From Pleurobrachia bachei (taxonomy: Eukaryota > Ctenophora > Tentaculata > Cydippida > Pleurobrachiidae): 27,608 nt of DNA. Every line of letters starts with the position of its first letter. Positions within the stretch are counted from its first letter, which is position 1. Below are positions 19,972 through 27,608 of the stretch, piece by piece. The DNA is taken from assembly GCA_000695325.1 (NCBI GenBank), contig AVPN01000175.1, positions 4,015 through 31,622 of the forward strand, written 5' to 3'. Made by a program: the position numbers and the translations under genes. Under the pieces are notes generated by a model that saw nothing but the letters and a program-made list of their open reading frames with translations, was not told where the DNA came from and searched no databases.

Positions 19972-20058
19972 GATAAGCAATCATGTGAACTAAATAACGA
20001 GTTCTGATTGGTTGTTTACTTGTTTCGGTCTGTTCCCAAATATCACCACCTATTTCAG

Positions 20059-22121
<2,063 letters not shown>

Positions 22122-22241
22122 TGAACAAGACACTGCACTATGACAAACTGCGACACAGACGAAACAATATTTTAAAGGAACAAAATAAATAAAATTAAGC
22201 ATACACATTACACAAACTGCACAACATTCCAAAATTCGAAT

Positions 22242-22305
22242 GAATACTGGTCCCTGATTGGCTGATAACCAGTCACGTGACCTAAATAACGAGTTCTGAT
22301 TGGTC
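22242..22305. mobile_element. MITE-like element, core only, next to the TRP-like stop codon
   Basis: AATACTGGTCCCTGATTGGC to AACGAGTTCTGATTGGT matches the interior of the elements at 18391 and 5713, without the terminal inverted repeats. It lies 10 bases downstream of the minus-strand stop (22315-22317), so it probably forms part of that gene's 3' UTR, and may hold the transition point between the KDM4 and TRP-like loci. Confidence 0.65.
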
Positions 22306-22314
22306 TATGATGAT

Positions 22315-25300
22315 CTATCGGATAGAGCCACCACCAGCAGCATACAACTCCAGCGCCTGGACAATATTCTCAAGAGTATCCTGAAACCGTTTAAACTTCA
22401 TTTCCATCCTCTCCTCTGTCTTGGTTAACCGCTGTTTAATCGTCGCCAGATCCTCTTTTATAACAATCAGTGTATCTCTATCTGTCACCGGATCAAATGT
22501 GACAATTACAGGCGAGCATTCCTCTTGTATCCTGTTGAACTGGTTTGTTAACTTATCACGTGCCATTGCACGTTCGTATCGAGTAATTGCACGTGCACGC
22601 TCCATTCTCGCTTTCAGTGGTCCCGTCTTTTCCATTATATCTGCGTAACTATCAGACATAACCGCGATAAGGATATCCCATAAAGATCCAGAGGAGTGAG
22701 AGTATCATCCACCAGATGGGGTACATATGAACCGCGTCCTTTCCACCATCATAATCATAATCCACTATTACCATTCTGATAACCATGAAGATCACCTCGT
22801 ACCAAGGTTTCGAGGCGTGAGGTTGGTAAATGGTCTTCCAAAGGGCGGTGAACGCGGGAATCGTTACGAAGATGAAAATGGTACCCACCTTTGCCAAGTC
22901 CGTTCCGATGGTGCTCATGTAGATAACAAAAGAGCCGTTTTCGGTGACGGATAACTTTGCAAACCCGGATGCCCACATGGTACAGATTACGATTGACCCG
23001 AATAAGTTGAGGTAGATGGTGAGATGGTGTATTGTTTCATGATAGAACTCATCATAAACCGTTTCGTTAACCGACTCCCTGGTGTAGTTATGCTCCAACA
23101 GTTCCTCCAATACCATCTCATCTGAGAAAAGTGTCATCGAAATTAATAAATTAAAAAATTGGATGTTCTGCTAAAGTCGAATTTCTAATTTAACCGACAG
23201 GCCGCCGCGTACTGTTATTGAAGTAACCTTGGCGCCTTACATACTTTGAATCGAAATCTAGTTCCTGGCAATCTTAAAATTTGAACTTAAAATCATTGGA
23301 AAGATGAGATTTTTCTCTATCCAACGCAACCAAGATCAAGTCTTTATCTTATCAGGAACCAGAGATATGATCGAAATAGTTTAGCACGCGCAAATCCATT
23401 TACTTGACCGCACGCGGCAGCGCGGCGGCCTGTCGGTAAAATTCAAAATTTAACTATAGACTGCATTCAGTCTACATCTGTATAAAATGGGATGTTACAG
23501 TGCCCACTTGTTGAGTAAGTGCCTACCATTTGGGAGATTCGAAATTCAAGCTATCTTACCAAAATCAAAAGCAAAGACATAAATCTTGATGCCCAGGAAG
23601 ACTGTGAGCAGGACGTCCACTATGAAGTCCAGCATGACAAGGGGAGAGTCCAGGACGTCCTTTATAAATGTTCTGGCTGGCTGACCGAACTTTGATTTCA
23701 GGATCTCCTGATAGTTCTTGGCTTGTTTATAGTGAAGGCACATTGTTTCTCGGCCATAGGTTGCCGCACAAACCTGAAAAATGTGAAGTTTACTAGATGA
23801 TGCTTGAATGTAATAAGTTTAATTGAGTAGAGTCTTATCCTGCACAGTGGTCTTTTGGTGGTCACTAAGAATTTTACGAAAATTTTTTTATGAGGGATAA
23901 CTTGTCAGGCACCTCACGCAACAACTCTGAATGTAGATTGTAGACGCACCGGGCCTAAGAGGAAGGTCTTATATATGATAAAATAAATCCCTTGTGAGCT
24001 TAAATTTAATTAATTACAGCTCCTAACTACTTACTAAATCTAGTGAGAAACATGGCAAGTTTAATGGTAAGGAATGCTGACAATAGGATATCCACTATAA
24101 AATCCAGGAGAACGAGGGGAGAATTCTGGAGATCATCCCAGAATGTCAGACCTGCAAAGGGTTTGAAGCGGGAGTTGTAGAGTGACATTGACAATTTTCT
24201 TACGATGTTAGTTGGTGTCAATTGGTGTGTTAGAACGTCAAACAATAAACCCCTTCAAACACGTGCGCGGTGCGTCGTGCTCTACCTTTTCCATCTTTTA
24301 AAATGAAGACTCTGGGATTCCTGGCTGAAAGTCTGTTCTGAGAGTTGGTTGAGATAAGACCGGTACTTTGTTCTCTGTCGCAACATCGCAACATTTTCCC
24401 TGATACGAAATCCGTGGAGTAACGCCGCGACCACACCTGGAGAAAATACATATATGTATTATTATATACATATATGTATTATTACATATAATAAGGCGGG
24501 TCATTATACCGCGGACCATGAAATGATTCAGCTCCAGATCCAAACACGATATTATTTTATGACTGACGTACTAAGTAAGTTATACTTCAGTTTGGAATTT
24601 GTATCTCATTTTTTGGCATACTGCCACTTCCTTATTAGGTCATGCTAACACGATACTATCAAAAGTAAATAGAACCTGTTCTCTGGCAACAGCCTATGAA
24701 CAGTGCTTTGGTAATAAGCGATATGATAACAATTATATCATGCCAATATCATGCCAAATCCTAGTAGCAAATGCCAAAAAGATGCCAACACTCTTTTTTT
24801 TTGAAAAACTCGTAGAAAAAGGTATGGTTGTTACTACATTTCTGTTAGGCAAAGGGTCACTCGACTTATGACGTTAGAATACGGTTGAAGGTATAGGTGA
24901 GTCCAGAAAAATAGCAGAAATGCTGATCTGAATATCTCCCACCTAGTAGAAGAGACAACACGTCACTGACACCGTCTAAGAATAGCCGTCTCCCATTTAC
25001 ATTGTTCAACCCTCTCTTTTAGCGCCCCCAGACCTTTGAAAAAATAAGCTACCACTTCGCTCAGAGAGAGAAAAAATATCTTACCTAGAGTAAAATTACC
25101 TAGAGTAGACTACGCTGACCAAGTTTCCTAGTAAGTGGGGAAGAATGGTACGAAAAGGATCAAAATGGGGAAGAATGGATGCCTTTCGGCCTTAGTTTCA
25201 CCCCTTCTTACCATGCTTTTCCTAGTTTTACCCCTTCTTACCATGCTTTTCGGCCCGCGAAAGTGTTCCATTTCGCCTCAACTAGTCTCTCCAGAGTTCC

Positions 25301-26794
25301 ATGATCCATGATTCCCATGGCGCCAATCCAGGTGACGTAGTGGAAGAAAGAGGTGTTGACGTTGGAGTTGTTACCAAGCACCTTACCCAGGTGGTAGGAC
25401 CGCTCTCCCTTGTATAGATCCTCCTCTACAAAGGTGAACAAAGGTGTCCAGGACCTCTCTTGTGATGGTCGGCATTGAGAATGTGATTCTCATCAGACCT
25501 ATTATCCCAGAACTATCCACGGTGTCAGTCCTCGCCCCCGCCTGGATAAGTGCTGCACAGAGTTCTGAGTTGCCATAGTAACTAGCTATAACGACAGGAG
25601 TTAACCCCCAATCATCCTGGCTGTTCAGGTCCAGTCCGATATCTTCATGGAGCATGGTGGCAGCGTTGATACAGTTGTATTGGGCAGCGATGTGGAGGGC
25701 AGTACGACCCGTATCTAGCTGTGACATGCGGTGCAATGTCAAATCTAAATGGTCGTGGATCTGTCTAAGTATTAGACAGTGTTCTTCATAGTGGATATGT
25801 GCCATCATATCATATTGGCCGTTTCATCCCCCTCTCTTTTTCTATTCTCTCCCCCTGTGTGCTTTTATACCTTCATATTGACTGTATTATCCGCCATTAC
25901 AGCATAGAAGAAAGGAGTGAATCCCTTCTCGTCTGTGGCATCTACCTCACATCCCCCGTTAACCAGTCTTTCAATGTGTCCCTTATCCAGGTATTGGGCT
26001 CCGAGATGCAGGACTGACTGCTGGTAACCGTCCCTGAAATGTTGTGGGAGAATGAAGGTGTCGCGAATTTCATGTTTAGAATGAAAACCAAACCTAACCA
26101 ATGCCCAAAACATAAACATAAATTAATTCACCTGAGATTCAGATCAACGCACTCTATAAGACAATTTAGCTGTCTATCATCAATGTCTGTTAGGAGTGTG
26201 TAAGTATCCATCCCCACGTCCATAGCATAGCTCGTATCATCTAAATACCTGGTTGGGGTACTGGAGTTATTAACAACCTTATACCGGACTAGATCTACAA
26301 ATACTGAATACCTCCCCCACTGGATACTATACAGAGCGAATGAGTTATCCCCCTTCCCTCCCCCACTGAATACCATAGTGAGTTATCCCCCTCTCCCAAC
26401 GATTATATAGTACCTAAAGAGAGCATAAGGATCGGCTTGTGAATTATCACCTCGCTCCGGTACTGGAATATCGCAGATACTGTAGTAAACACTCTCCGAG
26501 GAGGGGTCAGTCGATCTGATGTTCAGTCCACCCATAAACAACTTCCGAACCTGTGATGTTGCGAATATTAATAGCGAGGGAGAGGGATTACTACCTCGTA
26601 ATTTCTCGGGGCCCGATGGCTAAGCTCTTGGATTTTATATCACCTACCTCCCTAGTGTACACACAATTTGTGTGACACAAACTTACCTCCCTGAGTGAGA
26701 TTGGTGATTTCAAATAGTGAGTATCATCCCCGCCCTTGCTACCATCAAAACTCTTCTTCGGGGCTGCAGGGCCATACAGCTGGCCAAACGGCAT
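22315..26794 (-). CDS. Ankyrin-repeat TRP-like cation channel (two frame breaks)
   Basis: Minus-strand exons: 26794-26687 (ATG start), 26550-26414, 26326-26132, 26033-25871, 25718-25242, about 25015-24943, 24436-24286, 24198-24035, 23121-22315. Phases agree except around the exon at 25015. Order of domains: short N-terminus (MPFGQLYGPAAPKK), ankyrin repeats (QSVLHLGAQYLDKGHIERLV, TGRTALHIAAQYNCINAAT, GLTPVVIASYYGNSELCAAL), a linker, then S1 (SPLVLLDFIVDILLSAFLTI), an S2-S4 region, S5 (KVGTIFIFVTIPAFTALW), a pore-like WYEVIFMVIRMVIVDYDYD, S6 and a coiled-coil tail after LIAVMSDSYADIMEK. The last motif and the ankyrin-plus-channel order are TRP hallmarks (TRPA/TRPN/TRPV-like; the subfamily is unclear). 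Frame breaks lie at a 10-base duplication (25428-25447) and in S6 (about 22670-22690), so it may be a pseudogene or contain sequence errors. Confidence 0.7.
23193..23437. mobile_element. 245-base element with exact 17-base terminal inverted repeats
   Basis: Left end ACCGACAGGCCGCCGCG (23193-23209), right end CGCGGCGGCCTGTCGGT (23421-23437), exact inverses. The similarity continues weakly outward (TTTA / AAAA). No coding capacity, GC-rich ends and an AT-rich middle: a non-autonomous DNA transposon. It sits in the intron between the S1 exons and the exon for S2-S6 of the TRP-like gene. Confidence 0.85.
23560..23773 (-). CDS. Second S1-type exon of the TRP-like gene (duplicated exon)
   Basis: After acceptor TTTTTCAG the frame reads 71 codons to the donor TTTTG|GTAAGA. 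Its C-terminal half, DSPLVMLDFIVDVLLTVFLG, closely matches NSPLVLLDFIVDILLSAFLT of the exon 24198-24035, and the sequence before it (KSKFGQPARTFIKDVL) also aligns. Both exons leave in phase 1 and can join the exon at 23121. However, this one enters in phase 0, whereas the previous exon (24436-24286) leaves in phase 2. It is therefore not a simple mutually exclusive exon unless another small exon or acceptor is used. It may be a decaying duplicate. Confidence 0.6.
25201..25250 (-). repeat. Tandem duplication of a 5' splice site in the TRP-like gene
   Basis: On the minus strand AAAAGCATGGTAAGAAGGGG occurs at 25250-25231 (exon 5 tail and donor) and again exactly at 25220-25201, a period of 30. 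The second copy is a ready-made alternative donor inside the intron. A third, degenerate unit lies at about 25180-25200. Confidence 0.9.
26311..26395 (-). repeat. Tandem duplication spanning the 3' splice site of TRP-like exon 3
   Basis: CCTCCCCCACTG at 26311-26322 recurs at 26357-26368 (period 46), followed in both units by GAGTTATCCCCCT. On the minus strand the unit includes the first 15 or so bases of exon 3, the acceptor and intron sequence. Confidence 0.8.
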
Positions 26795-27608
26795 AGTCTA
26801 TAATTGGTGGTAATTGGTGGTAAAGATCTATCGTTCAATCCAGTTGCCCCATTTTGCAAGTTTTAGTCAGAATCAATGGTATCAAATCGTATCAAAATAA
26901 GTAGAAATAGTAATACATAATGTGTGAGAATGAATACAAGTTAGTTACTGTGTGGCACCACACACATTATTCACTTATTATTTCTGCTAATCGAGATCAT
27001 TCTGACGAGTGCAATTGCATTATCATGATTTTATAAAGAAACGTTCGTACTGTAAACTTTCGTAACCACCCACTGTTCATCTAAATTCTGTGCTGGTGCT
27101 GATCGGCTGTGCAGTTGTTATTCCAGCAGATAGGAATAATGGCTATAATGGATACCGTGTGTATATTATATGCCGGGGTATTAATAGGTATGCTGGATAA
27201 ACAAAGGCTGCATCCAACCCCCAAACGATGCAACCTGCATAATTATTATTATGATCATTGTGTGGATTTGCCATGGTTAATAACCATCTCTATTATAAGT
27301 TGGAGATGAACGTCGAAGTGGTAGTCGTTCGTTAGGCGGTATCTAAGCGACAGACTGCTCCTTCATTAAGAATCCCAATGGCCTGTTTCCAAGAGCTGTT
27401 GGTCACAAATCGCGCGCACACCACACCCTGTATGTTATATCTTTTGGGGGGGGGGGACCACACAACCCAGTAGTGAGGCACCCGCGCGTTACAGACACGA
27501 TGATTCATGTTGCTATTTCTACAGTTCTCTCAGATCTCCTGCTATCAGATCACATCAACCTCATTAGTACCCCTGTCAGTGTCACATTTCTCTGTACTCA
27601 CATGTCTT
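26795..27608. other. No gene supported; upstream flank of the TRP-like gene
   Basis: About 800 bases without a convincing exon. Present are a short inverted repeat, TGTGTGGCACCACACA (about 26950), and an 11-base G run near 27446. A plus-strand frame at about 27109-27309 contains a hydrophobic stretch (MDTVCILYAGVLIGML) followed by a possible donor, so a first coding exon cannot be excluded, but nothing else supports it. The promoter of the minus-strand TRP-like gene should lie just right of 26794; no clear TATA box is seen. Confidence 0.4.

Larger units (their letters stand above)
18108..19976 (+). pseudogene. KDM4-type histone demethylase, first exon set (ends at a duplication-made stop)
   Basis: Exons 18108-18266 (JmjN), 18519-18627, 18776-18890, 19030-19108, 19474-19711 and a broken sixth exon from 19888. 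All phases agree. The JmjC iron-binding His and Asp/Glu are visible in [19 protein letters not shown], with the preceding [13 protein letters not shown] typical of KDM4. KDM4 enzymes remove methyl groups from histone H3 Lys9/Lys36 with Fe(II) and 2-oxoglutarate in the nucleus. Exon 6 is cut at 19971 by a tandem duplication; the frame then reads AGG AGA TAA, a stop at 19974-19976. The product would lack the distal His and the zinc-binding region, so it should be inactive. Exon 1 could instead splice to the second set at 20059. Confidence 0.8.

Noticed and set aside
22421-22954. Plus-strand frames opposite the TRP-like last exon
   Set aside because: They are antisense to clear coding sequence (coiled coil, S5-S6) and have no recognisable content.
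24446-24490. Repeated ACATATATGTATTATTA motifs as a promoter
   Set aside because: This is a two-unit AT-rich simple repeat in a TRP-like intron just upstream of an acceptor; nothing ties it to transcription starts.
27109-27309. Plus-strand frame with a hydrophobic N-terminal stretch, possible signal peptide exon
   Set aside because: A GTATGC donor follows the hydrophobic part, but there is no promoter, second exon or family evidence within the window.

Overview
This is eukaryotic, almost certainly animal, DNA. Genes are cut by many short GT-AG introns (roughly 80 to 900 bases). The recognisable proteins are metazoan types: a papain/cathepsin cysteine protease, ALG9 mannosyltransferase, an SV2/SVOP-like MFS transporter, a KDM4-type JmjN/JmjC histone demethylase and an ankyrin-repeat TRP-like channel. 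Protein divergence and compact introns suggest a non-bilaterian or other invertebrate, but I cannot name the taxon. There are no bacterial operons, RNA genes or CRISPR arrays that I can support. All exon models below were built by hand from reading frame, splice-site and phase agreement.

Layout. 355-1710 (+): 3' exons of a cathepsin-like protease. 1848-2762 (-): weak exons, one ankyrin-like. 3188-4140 (+): a small three-exon secreted protein of unknown family. 4675-5279 (-): two overlapping unknown ORFs. 5867-9246 (-): at least eleven exons of an ankyrin-repeat protein, open at both ends. 9484-11178 (+): ALG9, lacking its N-terminal third. 10917-18382: a tandem amplification of one block (ALG9 3' end, SVOP-like transporter, KDM4 first exon), present about 2.75 times. 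18108-22103 (+): KDM4 exons, with the middle exons duplicated again (18432-19971 and 19972-21499); the gene stops before the end of its catalytic domain. 22315-26794 (-): an ankyrin-TRP-like channel with two frame breaks and a duplicated first membrane-segment exon. 26795-27608: no gene seen.

The centre of interest is the amplified region. Two duplication junctions use exactly the same right end but different left ends. A separate internal duplication of KDM4 breaks inside a small terminal-inverted-repeat element. Most strikingly, in the third block a 50-base intron segment (18289-18338) is the base-by-base complement, NOT the reverse complement, of the same segment in the other two blocks. 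Ordinary inversion cannot produce this, so it is either a sequence-processing artefact or something without a known mechanism.

A second theme is local tandem duplication of exon-intron borders (cathepsin intron 2 at both ends, two sites in the TRP-like gene), giving duplicated splice sites. Several genes carry frame breaks, so some loci may be decaying, or the assembly may contain errors; raw reads or RNA would decide.
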